Numbered from the stretch's first letter, positions 36,201 to 48,423 are shown. The stretch: DNA of 64,000 nucleotides from Cryptomeria japonica (GCF_030272615.1 NC_081412.1:339628870-339692869), one strand, 5' to 3'. The notes: generated by a model from the sequence alone, not told the origin. A program made the numbers and translations.

Positions 36201-36627
36201 CTGAGTGTTTTGCAGGAGTATGCCATCATCTCTTCCAGGATCATGTACTTGGAATTTGAAGAACTCCTGGAAAACAAGACCCTTGTTCTTAAATCCCTCA
36301 TTGAGGAGATCGGCGATGCAAAGATATTCTGGGGTGATGTTTTCCGAGATATTGTCTCACATTGTGAAAGGGCCTCTTGTAACATGGTAAGTCAGGATGG
36401 AGAGCTGATTCCAGAAGAAGAAGTTCTTGCTGATTTACAAATGTAGATTCATAATGAATGGAGGAGTGAACAATTCACGACCGCTTCAATTCAGACATTG
36501 ATGAAACACCAAGCCTATTGTAAAGACCATGGTTGTCGCCAAGAACACCAATGAACCGAATCCCGAGAAACTAGAAACGAGCATTCAAAAATTTAAAGGA
36601 TTCGTGTCTTCACGTGCTGGAACTTAA
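33257..36627 (+). pseudogene. unit A1 long protein (about 1,120 codons, broken)
   Basis: It opens MIFAADYDVALTLLSLHH. A globular N-terminal half contains ASSFPVAVLEPEFVLACTHH, AIIRLDAYTIEKVFRIP and NVFEPWMYQFIMFIRQSHHI, then SLRHFPGLSIKGDRSLIPVW. A Pro/Ser/Glu-rich middle (about 34990-35570) follows, with a basic KRKKQEIS segment. The coiled-coil C-terminal part has LVQRCDELLLKKDKLEGENR, and the frame ends at 36627. One frameshift near 34415 and about ten stops disable it. A2 has the same start and end. The VFGIP-type motif faintly recalls plant-mobile-domain or transposon-associated proteins; function unknown. Confidence 0.8.
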
Positions 36628-36916
36628 GTGTTTTTCAACACTTAGTTGAATTTTCCCTCCTTTGTAATCTATTAGTTGTAATTTTGTTTTGACAAGTTAC
36701 ATGTAAAAGTATTTTTGTAAAACACAAGTTACACATTACTTGCACTTTTGTAATTACATGTAAGGCAACTACAAGTTGTGTCCGATTAGGACTGTAGTTG
36801 GAATAAGTCTCAGTTAGTTAGTGAAGTCTTAGTTAGTTATTGAATAAGTCTTGGTGGTTGAGAGAATCTCTCAAGTTAGTTAGATTTCTCCCACCTTTTT
36901 CTCGAGGCTCCTCTTC

Positions 36917-36924
36917 TATAAATA
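36917..36924 (+). promoter_or_regulatory. TATA box of unit A1
   Basis: TATAAATA within CTTCTATAAATACTTGAGGG, about 800 bp before the unit end and 290 bp after the reading frame. The same box and flank occur in A2 at 59706. An LTR promoter at this place would put the gene in U3. Confidence 0.75.
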
Positions 36925-36994
36925 CTTGAGGGGTCTATTGTAATATGGATCTTTTTGGAAAGCAAGCACAAACTCTGCCAAATTTACAGCAAGA

Positions 36995-37453
36995 AGTCTT
37001 TGAGCTTATGTATGTGAATTGAAAGTTTTGAAGAATAATAAAGAAGGATTACTCAAGTTTTGAGTCTTTGAGCTACATGTTTGACTTTGAATCTTTTTAT
37101 TTCTTCCATGCAAAGTGTTTCTAAAGGAGCTTAGTCTAATCTGATTTGAAGTCTTCGAGCTGCAAGTAGAGAAGATTAATTAAAATAGTAAAATCTCTAG
37201 AAGGAGTAGCAAGTCTTTGAGCTTGCGTCTATTCTTGAGGAAAAATTATTGTTTGATAAGAAATAGCAGCAAGTCTTTGAGCTTGCATTAGTTCTTGTCT
37301 TTGTGTTGAAAGAATAGATTATTCCAGTCTTTGAGCTGTTGTCTTTTATTTGTTGTAAAATTTAGTATAGCAAAGGGTAGATAGGACTTCACATAATCAA
37401 GTCTTTGAGCTTGATATTGCTGTCCCGTCACTTCCTATGGAAGTCTTTGCGCT
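36995..37453 (+). repeat. array of eight AGTCTTTGAGCT motifs
   Basis: A nearly exact 12-mer recurs at 36995, 37063, 37150 (TTCGAGCT), 37212, 37272, 37326, 37400 and 37442 (TTGCGCT), spaced 42-87 bp, all in the same direction just downstream of the TATA box. The intervening sequence is not repeated. The array is kept in A2. It may act in the transcribed leader or as protein or RNA binding sites. Confidence 0.85.
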
Positions 37454-37719
37454 TTTAGGAAACTTCATTTCCTTTCTCTCATTTCATTTGAAAGTAGTGA
37501 CTGTTGTTAATATTCAATTGCTATCCTTTTTTGTGAAGAGAAAAGGATATTGTCTTTCTTGAACGAACAAGAAAGATTGCTGTCCCATCCTGTTTTATTT
37601 TCAAAGTTGGAGTTAGATAGGGGGAGCCTTCCCTTAATTAGGAGAGTTTTTACTCATGTGCTGTGGTTGAAACCACAATTTTGTATATTTCCCCAAGTGT
37701 ACAAAATTTTCAACCAACA

Positions 37720-40416
37720 CCTCCAAATATTGTGTCCTGAATGCAAGCATTGACATCCTGTCAAATGCCTCGACAAATTGAGTAAGGAAATCATCTGCTT
37801 GCTTTGTTACATCTTCAATCTATTTAGCAAAGTTTGCATGTGTATTCCTTGCTGCCTAATGATCAAAATGAAGTCCGCGATCAACTGCGATAGGCAAGAC
37901 AAAGGTGGGATCTTCACGCCTCATCACTGCAATACACTCCTTAAGGTTGATATTCTCTTCCTCATACATATTTTTCTTCTCTATCTCCCTATCCAATCTT
38001 GCATTGATTGCCGTAATTGTATCATCGAGTTCTTGGAACTCCTGCTTTTTTGTAGTCTGTTTGAGGGGAACTGAAATGATCTATAAATCCATGGTGGTAG
38101 GCACATCTCGAGTCACATCACCTATCAGGGTAGCCACTCGTGGAATCCGCATTTTTGTTTTATCTCTAGCTATATAAGAAAGTATCGTAGCCTTCTTAGG
38201 TTCTTTCTCCTTATTACTCTTGGCTAAGCAGTCATCAATGTCATCAATAGGGTGTGCTTCTACTATCTTCTTTTACTCCATGCTTCGCAACAACCAATCG
38301 GGAATGGTGGAAATTTCCATATCATTGTCAAGACACATTTCCTGATGAAGTCCCTTCAATACGGATATAACATCATCATCATCTTCTTGATCCTTAGTCA
38401 AATCATAAACATTGTTACCCAAACTAACCTCCAATTGGACAATAGGAGATCTTGGTTGTTTATCATTGTAATGCCGCAACACCGATGTCACTGTAGCATG
38501 TAGCTCTTGAATATTTTTTGGCAAAATTACTATGTTGGAGCATTGTTCGAATTCTTTGCTCTTTACTGGCACATCGACCTCTTTCACTAATGCGGAACTA
38601 AGGGGAGACAAAGGAGTGCTAGGCTTTTGCTTCTTCTTCTTCTTCTTCTCTTGACTAACTATCTCCTTCCCTTCATCTTGGATTCTCCGGGCACACTCTT
38701 CCTTTGTTTTGGAGCATGACTCTCCTCATCTGCATGAATTTTCACATCACTGATTTTTCTTTGATCATCTTCAAGAGAGGACTCCTCTTGTTTCATTTTC
38801 TCATAAGTTAAGATAACGTCCATATCTATCAATCTGTTCATTTGCTTGTCTTCCCATTCTCTGGATAAATAAATGACATTTCTCATAAGCACGTTCGAAT
38901 ATTTTATTTTTGGCTGTGAGCAATTAGGCAAAAGGATAGATTCTTTCATTTCATTCTCATACTGCGGATGAGTATGATCGCTATCATGCACAATTTGATT
39001 CGGAATGAGAAATAGTCAACATTTCCTTATGAAGTCCACTGACATCCTGGAGGACATCGTATTCTTCATTGCTTGTTCATCCATTAGATTTGCCCACTAA
39101 TCCTCAATGTCAACCTTGTGTATGAATATTTCTCCTCTGATTCTTTCAACATTCTTATGTGGATCAAATTTGTCTTCGCTCTTCTATGTTTTAAGGTGAT
39201 AGAATGCAATCTCATTTACCACTGTACTAGTTGCAACAACAGTGTGACACACTTTCAAAGTTTTCCCTATCACAATTGGAAAAGTCACCCCTGTTCTATG
39301 CTTCTCCTTCTGGATGGAATCAAATTCTAGTAGTTGTCTTACCACCTCAAGTAGGATCATTCTGTTTGTAGGATACCTAGGAAGCTTGTATTGTTCGGAT
39401 TTGAATCCCTGAATCCTTAGGTATGTGAAGGTGGGAAATTGTGCGTACTACTATCCATATTGCTCAACTAACTCCGTTGCTGCCTTGGACAACCTGTTGT
39501 GGATTTGGCCTTGCAACTTCCTTGTAACGTACATGGTGAAGGCATCATTCATGTTCATATAGTGTTCAATTCTATGCATATCAAGTTGTGGATAACATTC
39601 ATAACTTCTATATTGTCCTAGTTCATTCCCGAATTCTCCCTTGCATAATAGTCTCTTATATGTAACAAATCTTGCATGTATACAAGGTGGGAAGTCATGT
39701 TGAATGAATAAGTCTTCTCCACATTCCTTAATTGAAAATCTAGATTGTCGCTCATAATCTTCGCCCAATTGATCATTGTTCCTCTTGTACAATCTTGGAT
39801 AAAGTAGAACATCCATCCTCCGAACAAGGCACTCTGCGACATCCCCATCACTCGGTTGAGTAGGAATATATTCCTCTTTGAAATCTGTACACATGAGTGT
39901 CTTCGGCGTTTGGAACGATGACCCTTTGGCTCAATTATCCACTCCTTATTCACGACTGTCTTGCATGCATCTGCCTTTGATTTGTACTTTGCTTCGCATT
40001 CATCCTTCGTTCTTTCTTTCATATATGCAATGCGAGGAATTCCAAACACTTCTGTAATCGCATCCTTAGCAAGGTGGGCAATGGTTATCCCTTTGGGACC
40101 CTTTGAGAGTTGAGATCATCCTAGAAATTGAATCATAATATTTTGCGCATTCCAGAATAAGTTCGTTGCATTGTATGGATTGAGGAAACCTTGCTGCATG
40201 ATGTATGCCACTGTTCATGATATTTGCATAGGTAGGAGAAGTAATCTGATTTTTCGTTCCGAACATCCTCTGCCACGTCCGCTCCATATTTTCAGGAATT
40301 CCATGTTCGTGTTTGTGATTCCCTTCCATCATGAGGACAATTGGGAATCCAGATAGAATTCTTTTTGAACTATCTTCAACTGCTATTTCCAAGCTCCAAT
40401 CCCAGTTTTGGACGTG
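37720..40416 (-). pseudogene. unit B1 long protein, N-terminal and middle part (broken)
   Basis: The reverse frame starts near 40416, where the ATG of B2 is ACG here. It reads TSPTYANIMNSGIHHAARFP, CNELILECAKYYDSISRMI, ITEVFGIP, LLNRVMGMSQSALFGGWMFY and GTMINWAKIMSDNLDFQLRN, aligning block by block with unit A1. Later come WEDKQMNRLIDMDVILTYEK, a Lys/Glu-rich stretch and coiled coil REIEKKNMYEEENINLKECI. Frameshifts (about 40060, 39620, 38990) and stops break it. A1 cuts it at 37720 and the end lies at 30690-31302. Confidence 0.75.
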
Positions 40417-41534
40417 GCACCTATATTAAATTGGAAGTCAATAACTTGGAAAATTTATCCTGATATCTATTTTTTAGAATTGTACAAGTTCTGTTTTTTC
40501 ATAATCTAGGCAATTTTAGGAATGGAAATAAGAAATTCTATCTATATCCACTACGAATTCTGAAAATAGAATGAAATTGACATGAATAGGGTCTAAAACG
40601 CTCATAAAACCCTTAGGAAATCTTCATTTTCAGACTTACATGAGGTCTGATATAAAAATTAAGTCTGAAGACACTTTGTATACTCAGAAAATTTAGCAAA
40701 AATGAAGTCAAAATAGTATACCAGAATATGGAAATGCTTTGGAAAGGTGTAAAAAGTCTGATTTTCAACTCTTAGATGTTTGAAGACACCCTTCCAAAGT
40801 TCCAAACTCAATAATGGCTGCCCAATGCCTGAAGACAACCTGCAATACTCATAAATCGGTCACTTAACAAGGTTGCAGCCATGCAGAATGTTCATGTTTG
40901 ATGAAAATTTACCTCTCCTCTCCAATGTCAAAATGATTAAATCTGGCAAGAATAAACTGCTGGTAAAAATAAATCAGTCGGAAGATAGGTCTGAAAATGA
41001 AGTTTTCAGACTTATGCATGCTCTGAAAATAGCCTAAAAATGCCCCAAAATTTCCTAAAAATGACCTGCAAACAAGATCGCCAAAGTGCAAAGGTGGCTG
41101 GAAATGATGGAATGGTCTGAAGACAACCTGGAAATGAAGTGGCAGACCTTACATCAGCAATGGTGTGCTCAGAAAATGCCTCCGAACCACCCAAAAATTG
41201 CCCCAAAGTGATATTGAATCAAAATCGCCTTAGTATGCGTCTGGTGGGAATCAAGAAATGAATCTGAAAATGAAGTTTCTTGCCAACCATGGAATAAAAA
41301 TGACTTCCAGCAATGGCGCCCAACAGGTTCTGATATCAATGGCAGCCAACTAACAGCAATGACATTTAACAATATGATCAAAACAATTGCCCAAAGTCTG
41401 AAGAAAACAACCTCTAAACATAATCGCTCCTCCAATAATGATGCCAATCTTGGGAAATGCTTGAAATCGCCAAAAAATGGTGGTCCAATCAGCTACCTAT
41501 AACGCTGCAACTTCTTTTTTCAATGGGCCACTGT
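40417..41534 (-). repeat. unit B1 5' non-coding part with CAGACTT words
   Basis: Non-coding flank upstream of the B1 frame, rich in TCAGACTT and AGAAAATCAGAC-type words (read on the reverse strand). It corresponds to about 42850-44050 of B2. The unit head is missing because B2 begins at 41535 in the opposite direction, producing a head-to-head pair. Confidence 0.65.
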
Positions 41535-42049
41535 TGTGACCTTATCACACATCGCCCTATTGCAAACAACGCCCTCTTTCCTGCTTTTTGCATCTTGTTA
41601 GTTTAGGGTTTTGAGAGTAACTGCCAATTTTGAGCTTGCAGTGTCCGTGTCTCCAGTTTTGAGGTGTGATCATGCCTAACTGCTATTAGGTTTTGAGTTT
41701 TGAATAGGATCAAGTGCGAGTAAGATGTTGAATATGTAGGTGATCCTAATCTTGTTCAAGTGTAGACTTTTGAGCGTCAACGAATTTTAAAATATGTAGG
41801 TCGGTGATATTTTTGTGCCTAGGTCTGTTAGGGGTTGTTTTCTTGCTCTTAGGAGGTTATTCAAATTAAATTTGCACTTTATCCTTATGAATCTCTATTG
41901 TCTCGCTCAAATTTGGATGAATTTGGCTAAGTCCCAATGCATTACGATGAAATTTGAAGTGTCAAGATGACTTTGAGTGGAAGAATCATTAAATTTTCAA
42001 TGAAGATCTATGTTCTATTGGTTAGAAAGTCAAAATTCCTGATGAGAGG

Positions 42050-42560
42050 TGCTTTTCCCCCCACATTTCTGATGACCCATGATTCTCCCCCGCTCAAAAT
42101 CCTGATGGGAGATGAATTTCCCCCACATTTCTGATGGACCCTAGTTTTCCCCCATTCAAGTTCCTGATAGAGGGCGATTTTACACTAGGAAGGTAGATTT
42201 TTTATTAAGTGTGAGAAATTATCCCGATGACCCACGTTTTTCCCTTGGGAAAGTAGATGACTTTAATGCAGATGAAATTTGATATCCTGAGGAAGATCGA
42301 TTTTCCACCAGGACAATTTGTGATCAAATTTAAAGGATTTTTATGCAGAGGATTGTCTTGATGAATGGCGAATTTCCCCAAGTGTGATTTTGACATATTT
42401 TGATTTGGATTTCTATCCAAATAGAGTTTGATTTTTGACGAAGGTGAATTTTTGGACTTAGTGATGAAAATAAAGTGAATTTTTGAGTCCCGATGAATGG
42501 CGATTTTCACCCATAGGTATTTATTGACGAATTTTACGATTTTTAATCCAGATATGGGGC
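42050..42560 (+). repeat. B2 degenerate GATG...TTTTCCCCC array
   Basis: The same loose unit as at 20800-21340: GATGGACC or GATGACCC followed by TTCCCCC, repeated about seven times. It confirms that B2 and the 20346-24271 unit share their 5' half. Confidence 0.65.
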
Positions 42561-44057
42561 AATTTTCCCTAGGTGCCCAAATTTGGTAAAAATGAATTAA
42601 ATATAGTGGGAGTGAGTTCGAATTTAATTGTTTTTGTGATGACAAACGATTATTTAATTAACGAAAACAATTATTTAATGATTTGCAATGGTCATTTAAT
42701 AATTAAACATTTTCTAGAAGCAAATAGATTTTCCCAAGCATTATAATATTATTATAAGTGCTGGATCAACACGGTGAAAACAAGAATAAATATGTTTGCC
42801 CAACATTATAATATTATTATAAGTGTTGATTGTGACAGTCAAGTGGTAGATTCAAGACATTTTAGTAGCTGATTGAAGCTTTCTAGCCAAGGCGTTTTTC
42901 TGTATGTGTCATTTTTGACACCATTTTTAGTTGGAGATTGCAGATTAAAATGTTTTTTCTGCCCAAGCAGACTTGGGCGCCATTATTGGAGACAAGTTGC
43001 AGTGTGTTTAGTGGCTTTTTTTTGCCATATTGGGCGATTTGGTGAAGTGGCGCCGTTATTGGGAAGGTGGCGATTTTTCTTTGGGAGGTTATTTCCTCCA
43101 CATTTTGGGCGATTCTCCTTGTTATTGCCGAGTTTGGTGCCTGCCATTGTTCTTGGACTTGAGTTTGCTATCAATGCTGAAGGTGAGTTGACCTCGGTTG
43201 GAAACTCCTTTTATTTCAGAATTATTTCTTCACTTCCAGCCACTTCATACTTAGGCGATTTTGCTTGGAGACCATTTTGGGGCCATTCTACAGTGGTTTG
43301 GAGGCATTTTCTAACTGCACCATTGCTGGTGTGAAGTCTGAGAACATCATTTCCAGGTTGTCTTCAGACTTATCCTTCATTTCCAGCCACCTCTCATTTG
43401 GAAAATTTTACTTGGGCATCATTTTTATGAGTCTTTTTGAGCATTAGGTAGAGTTTTCATTGCTGACCTAAGTTTGAAACCTCATTTTCCGATTTGTCAT
43501 CAGACTTAGAAATTTTTACCAGCCCTTTGTTTGTGCTCAAATTTGGCAATCTTCGCATTGGGAGGTAAAATTCCATCAACTACAAGGGTTTCCACATGGC
43601 TGCAACCTTATTAAGTGACCGATTTTGTGTGTTGCAGGTTGTCTTCAGACCTTTTGGCAACCATTCGTGAGTTTGGAAGGGTGTCTTCAGAGATTTTAGA
43701 GTGTAAAATCAGACGTTTCACACATTTCCGAGTCATTTCCAGAATCTGGTATACTCTTTTGGGCTTTATTTCAATAATTTTCTGAGGGTATAGGGTGTTT
43801 TCAGACTTAAGTTTTTTCATATCAGACTTTATCTAAGTCTGAAAATGGGGTTTTTAAGAGTTTTATGATGGTTTTATACCCTATTCTTGTCATATTTACA
43901 TTCTATTTTCAATTGTTTTTAGGAATATGGATAAATTTTTTGATTTCCATTCCTAAAAATTGTCTAAATCATTAGAAATCAGAACTTATTCATTTCTGTA
44001 AATGATTAGTAGGATAATTTTTCCAAGGTTATTGACTTCTAGCTTCATACAGGTACT

Positions 44058-46640
44058 ATGTTTAAATCCAGGATTGGAGTTCGAAAGGAACAGTTTAAGA
44101 TGGTCCAGGAGGGATTTTATCCGAATTCCAAATTTTCATCCCGATGGAAAGATATCACTAATACGAACATGAATTTCGTGAATATGGAGCAAATGCGATA
44201 GAGGATGTTCAGAACGAAGAACCAGATTTCTTCTCCTACCTATGCAAATATCATGAAGAGTGGCATATATTATGCCGCTGGATTTCCACAATCCTTACAG
44301 TGTAGCGAGCTTGTTCTAGAATGCGCAAGACACTATGATCCTCTCTCCATGATGATCCGGACTCCCAAAGGGGTAACCATTGCCTACCTTGCCGAGGATG
44401 CAATTGCCGAAGTGTTTGGAATTCCTTGCGGTGCAGACATGAAGGATAGAACAAAGGATGAGTATGAGGCAAAGTACAAGTTGAAGACGGATGCATGCAA
44501 GACTGTAGTGAATAAGGAGTGGATGATGGAGCTAAAGCCTCATCATTCCAAGGCGCCAAAGACACTCATATGCACAGATTTGAAAGAGGAATATAGCGAT
44601 TGAACCGTGTGATGGGGATGTCGCAGGGGTCGGTATTTGAAGGATGGATGTTATACCTTATCCAGGATTGTACAAGAGGAACAATAATCAATTGGTCAAA
44701 AATCGTGAGCGACAATCTGAATTTTCAGTTTAGAAATGTGGAGAAGACTAAGTCAATTGCCATGATTTCCTACCTTTATGTATATACTTGTTAGATTTGT
44801 CACATATAGATGATTGATATGCAGAGGTGAAGTCGGAAATGGACAAGGGCAGTATAGAAGTCATGAGTGTTATCCACAATTAGATATGTGTATGATTGAA
44901 GATTATAGGAGGGTGAATGATGCTTTAACCATGTATATTACAAGGATGTTGTAGGGTGGAATCCACAAGACGTTGTCCAAGGTGGCAACGAAATTAGTTG
45001 AACAATATTGATCGTGGTATTTACAGTTTCCCACTTTCACATACCTATGGATTCAGGGATTCAAATCAAAACCATACAAGCTTCTTAGGTATCCTACAAA
45101 TAGAATGATCCTACTTGAGGTGGTGAGACAACTTCTGGAATTCAATTTCATCCAGAAAGAGAAGCATAGAATAGGGATGACTTTTCCTATTGCTATAGGG
45201 AAAACTTTGGAGGTATGCGAATATGCCGCAACAACTAGTATAGTGATTGATGAGTTTGCATTCTATTGCCTTGGAACCTATAAGAAAAGAGATAGATTTG
45301 TTCCACATAAGAATATTGACAGGATTGGAGGAGACGGATTCACACACAAAATTGACTTTGGCGATTATTGGGCTAACCTGATGGATGAATGAGTAGTGAA
45401 GAGGAGAATGTGGTCTAGGATGTTTGTGGATTTTATGAGAAAAGTGTGAACTTTTTGTCAGTCTCGATCATATATTGGATGATAGTGATCATACTCATCC
45501 GCAGTATGAAAATGAAATGAAGAAATTTATCCTATTACTTAACTGGTCACAACTAGATATAAGAAATTTGAATGTGCTTATGGAGATGTCATGAATTTCT
45601 TCAGAGAGTGGATAGACAAGCAAATGAATAGATTGATAGATATTGGCGTTATCTTCACATACGAGAAGATGAAACAAGAGGAATCTTGTCCTAAAGATGA
45701 TAAGAGAACAGTTAGTGATGTGAGGATTCTTGCATATGAGGAGAGTCAAGCTCCTAAGTGTAGGAAGAGTGTTCTTGGAGAATCCAAGACGAAGGGGAAG
45801 GAGATAGTTAGTTAGGACAAAAGGAATGAGAAAGAAAAGCCTAGTGTTCCTTTGTCTTCCCTTAGTTCCTTATCAAGCAAGGAAGTTAACATGCCAAAAC
45901 ATGGCAAGGAATTTGAACAATGCTCCAACATGATAATTTTAACAGATAATACTCAAGAGTTGTGTGCTACAACACAATTTGTGCCACCTAAAGAAGATGA
46001 TGAGCAACCGTGATCTCCTATTGTCCTATTGGAGGTAAGCTTGGGTAAAAATGTTTATAATTTGACTAAGGACATGGAGGATGATGTTGATGTTATATCC
46101 GCATTGCATTGTGAGATCTTGGTCGGGAAATGTGTCTTGATGGAATAGAAATATGCACCATTCTCGATTGGTTGATGAAGAGCATGGAGAAAATTAAGAA
46201 GATAGTAGAGGCCCAACGTTTTGAGGATATTGATGACTACTTAGCTAGGAATAATAAGGAGAAAGAACCTAAGATTGCGAAGATACTTTCAAATATAGCT
46301 AGAGATGAAACAGGGATGAGGATTGCACAGGTGGTTGTCCCAATTTGTGATGTGACTATGAATGATGCTACTCCTATGAATTTCTAGATTAGTTCGGTTG
46401 CCCTTGGACGGACTACAAAAGAATAGTCTTCCAGGAACTCGGTGATACAATCAGAGTAATCAATGCAAGGTTGGATAGGCAGATTAAGAAGAAAGAAGAG
46501 TATAAGGAGGAGAACATCAATCTTAAGGAGTACATTGCAGAGATGAGGAGTGAGGGTCGTGCATTCGTGTCGCCTATATCAGTTGATTGTGGACTTCATT
46601 TTGATCACGACTTCTTGAATGGCAATGGAAGTCACCTTAA
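44058..46640 (+). pseudogene. unit B2 long protein (broken)
   Basis: The start ATG at 44058 is followed by FKSRIGVRKEQFKMVQEGFY and TSPTYANIMKSGIYYAAGFP-like sequence (I/S differences from B1). Then come CSELVLECARHYDPLSMMIR, EDAIAEVFGIP, LNRVMGMSQGSVFEGWMLYL, WIDKQMNRLIDIGVIFTYEK and a helical KKEEYKEENINLKEYI near 46490. Stops at 44202, about 44601 and 44794 and several frameshifts break it. It keeps the VFGIP motif more clearly than A1. It is homologous to B1 throughout; the C-terminal quarter is missing. Confidence 0.75.
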
Positions 46641-47237
46641 ATAGCTATCTTCCAACTCACTCTCATCAAAAGCTTGCTTGATTCAATCTTTGGTTTCAAT
46701 CCTTATGTGAATCATTCATGTCAACAAGTAAAGAAAAGGTTGTATTTGTGGTGAGGCACAAGAAATGCTCAAGACTCTAGCTCCATTTGCTCAAGCTTTT
46801 CCATTTACTATCATCAATTTATCTTCAAAACAACTCGTTGTGTCCAAATCGAACCTCTAAGAAGTCAAAAAAGGTATCCCTGGCCAGATTGGTGATTGTA
46901 ACACATCGCTCAGCAAAGTAAATAATTTGTGATCCATAGAGAGCAAAGGAAAAATTTTGGGCTTTTCAAGTGTCAAAGGAAGAAAATTGAATGTTCTAGG
47001 TGGCAAAGGAAGTTTTTTAGGACATTTGGGAGGCGAAGAAAATGCGCTATACTTATTCAAATTTCATCCAACTATCTTACCTTTTCAAGCCTCCTTGCCC
47101 ACCATGCTGTGATTGACACCTTATCTCACATCTCCTCATCTCACATCTCATATTGCTTCCATGAGGTGAAAGGAAGTGACTTCAATGCCATAGAGCAGAG
47201 GAAGTGATTGTCAATTCTTTAGTTGCTGATCTAGGCA
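46641..47237 (-). repeat. unit D fragment, left of A2
   Basis: Non-coding. On the reverse strand it is the continuation of 60528-60747 across A2, since the AGGCA duplication borders A2 on both sides. D begins at 60747 with TGTGACGTTCTCACATATCG. Where D ends on the left is unclear. Confidence 0.5.
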
Positions 47238-48351
47238 TGTTGTCCTCATTTTTGTTTTAAAAAATATGGACTATAACAATAAAATTTTTACTTTATGGCA
47301 TGCTTCCCAAGATAGAATTTTGCTCTACCCCTGGACTGGACTAATCCTTAGTCCATCCTCAAACCATGTTTTGAATTTCATCTCGTTTATAGTTCGTTTG
47401 CTTTGTTTTTCCTTCAATTTCGGGTTTTTTATCCCTAACTGCACGTGGGAAATTTTCCTTAATTTGCAAGTTTAATTTTTCCTTTGCTTTAGTGTTGTAG
47501 GGAAATTTTAAGTTAATTACAAGTGCACTTTATGAAAAATAGAACTTGTAACTTACTTTTTATTTTCCCCTTGCTGCTTTTTGGCTTTTTAGTCATTGTA
47601 GGAACTTTTTGAACATATAACAAGTGAACTCTAAATTTTAAAGTTAAAACAAAACTTGTAATTCATTTAAAAAGTTCCACTTAAGTAATTTTAAGCTATG
47701 GTAGGGGTTTTTCTCCTCCATTACAAGTTTTATAAAGTCACTTTAAGTTGTAATAGGGATTTTATTTCCCTATTACAAGTTTTATTTTTAAGTTATTATT
47801 AAAACTTGTAAAAGGAATTGTATTCCCCCCTTTCTAGTTTTCTTTGTTGAGTTGTTTAAAATTTGTAAGGGGAGTTTTTCCTTTTACATGTATTTTAAAC
47901 TACTTGTTTGCTCTCACAAACCCGATTTTGCCTTATGAATGAAAAGTGACATTTTAAAACTTGCAAATGGGTTTTAGGAACCCGATTTCATATGTTCTTT
48001 GCAATTTGAAACTTGTTGCCCTTCCCCAAGAACCCAACCAGTTATAGAAGTTGGATTTGTTGAAAGATTCCAACGATTTTTGTGGAGAAATTCAAAGAGG
48101 AAGGCGTTTTGGTTTTCTTAGCTATTTTCATGCATCTTCAAACTCTTTTTGTGCCATTTGGAAGACGTGTTGCTGATTTAATGGCATTCAAACAACAAAC
48201 ACGTGTTTCCTGAAATGCCATGATTTTCTTCATGAAGTGCCACGAATCTTGATTCTCCTAAGTCGTTTTGGCTTCTTGTAGCTAGGCGTGGAGATTGAAA
48301 GCATTATTTGACCGATTCTTCATGCATTTGATAGGCGTTTTTGTTGAGACA

Positions 48352-48423
48352 TGGACCAGCTAGGACTCTAACATAGGACCTTCCATATGCTGTCGGAGTG
48401 CTCTACCACTAAGCTACTGGCCC
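48352..48423 (-). tRNA. tRNA-like sequence in TRIM 3' LTR (decayed)
   Basis: Same 72-nt tRNA-like unit as 2419-2490. The acceptor stem GGGCCAG/CTGGTCC and A box TAGCTTAGTGGTAG are kept. The B box is changed (GTTAGAGTCC) and the anticodon stem is weaker (TCCG against TGGA). Confidence 0.65.

Larger units (their letters stand above)
31303..37719 (+). mobile_element. unit A1: 6.4-kb TG...CA insertion with its own long ORF
   Basis: It starts TGTTGTCCTTATTTTTG and ends TTTTCAACCAACA. CCTCC is exactly repeated at 31298-31302 and 37720-37724. The inside order is repeat-rich 5' half, long reading frame (33257-36627), TATA (36917), AGTCTTTGAGCT motif array, end. No internal copy of the start or end sequence was found, so there is no LTR pair. 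The best reading is a solo giant LTR whose U3 contains a gene. An alternative is a non-LTR unit mobilised by a retroviral-type integrase. A second copy is A2. Confidence 0.85.
41535..46640 (+). mobile_element. unit B2 (5' half plus long ORF, 3' end missing)
   Basis: It begins TGTGACCTTATCACACATCG, matching the start of 20346-24271. It then runs through the TTTTCCCC array, the CAGACTT-rich region and the long reading frame. After about 46608 it no longer aligns with B1 and runs into reverse-strand unit D sequence. No terminal CAACA or TATA block of its own was found, so it is truncated. Confidence 0.7.

Noticed and set aside
31303-37719. A1 as an ordinary retrotransposon with paired LTRs
   Set aside because: No second copy of the TGTTGTCC start or of the terminal 800 bp was found inside the unit, by eye.
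42873-43334. 153-codon forward frame upstream of the B2 gene
   Set aside because: It lies in the CAGACTT-rich non-coding part of the unit, is not shared as a frame with B1 or the 20346 unit, and shows no domain.
46893-46925. TGTAACACATCGCTCAGC as the start of another family unit
   Set aside because: The similarity to TGTGACC...ACACATCGCCC is short, and no TSD or collinear downstream sequence was seen.
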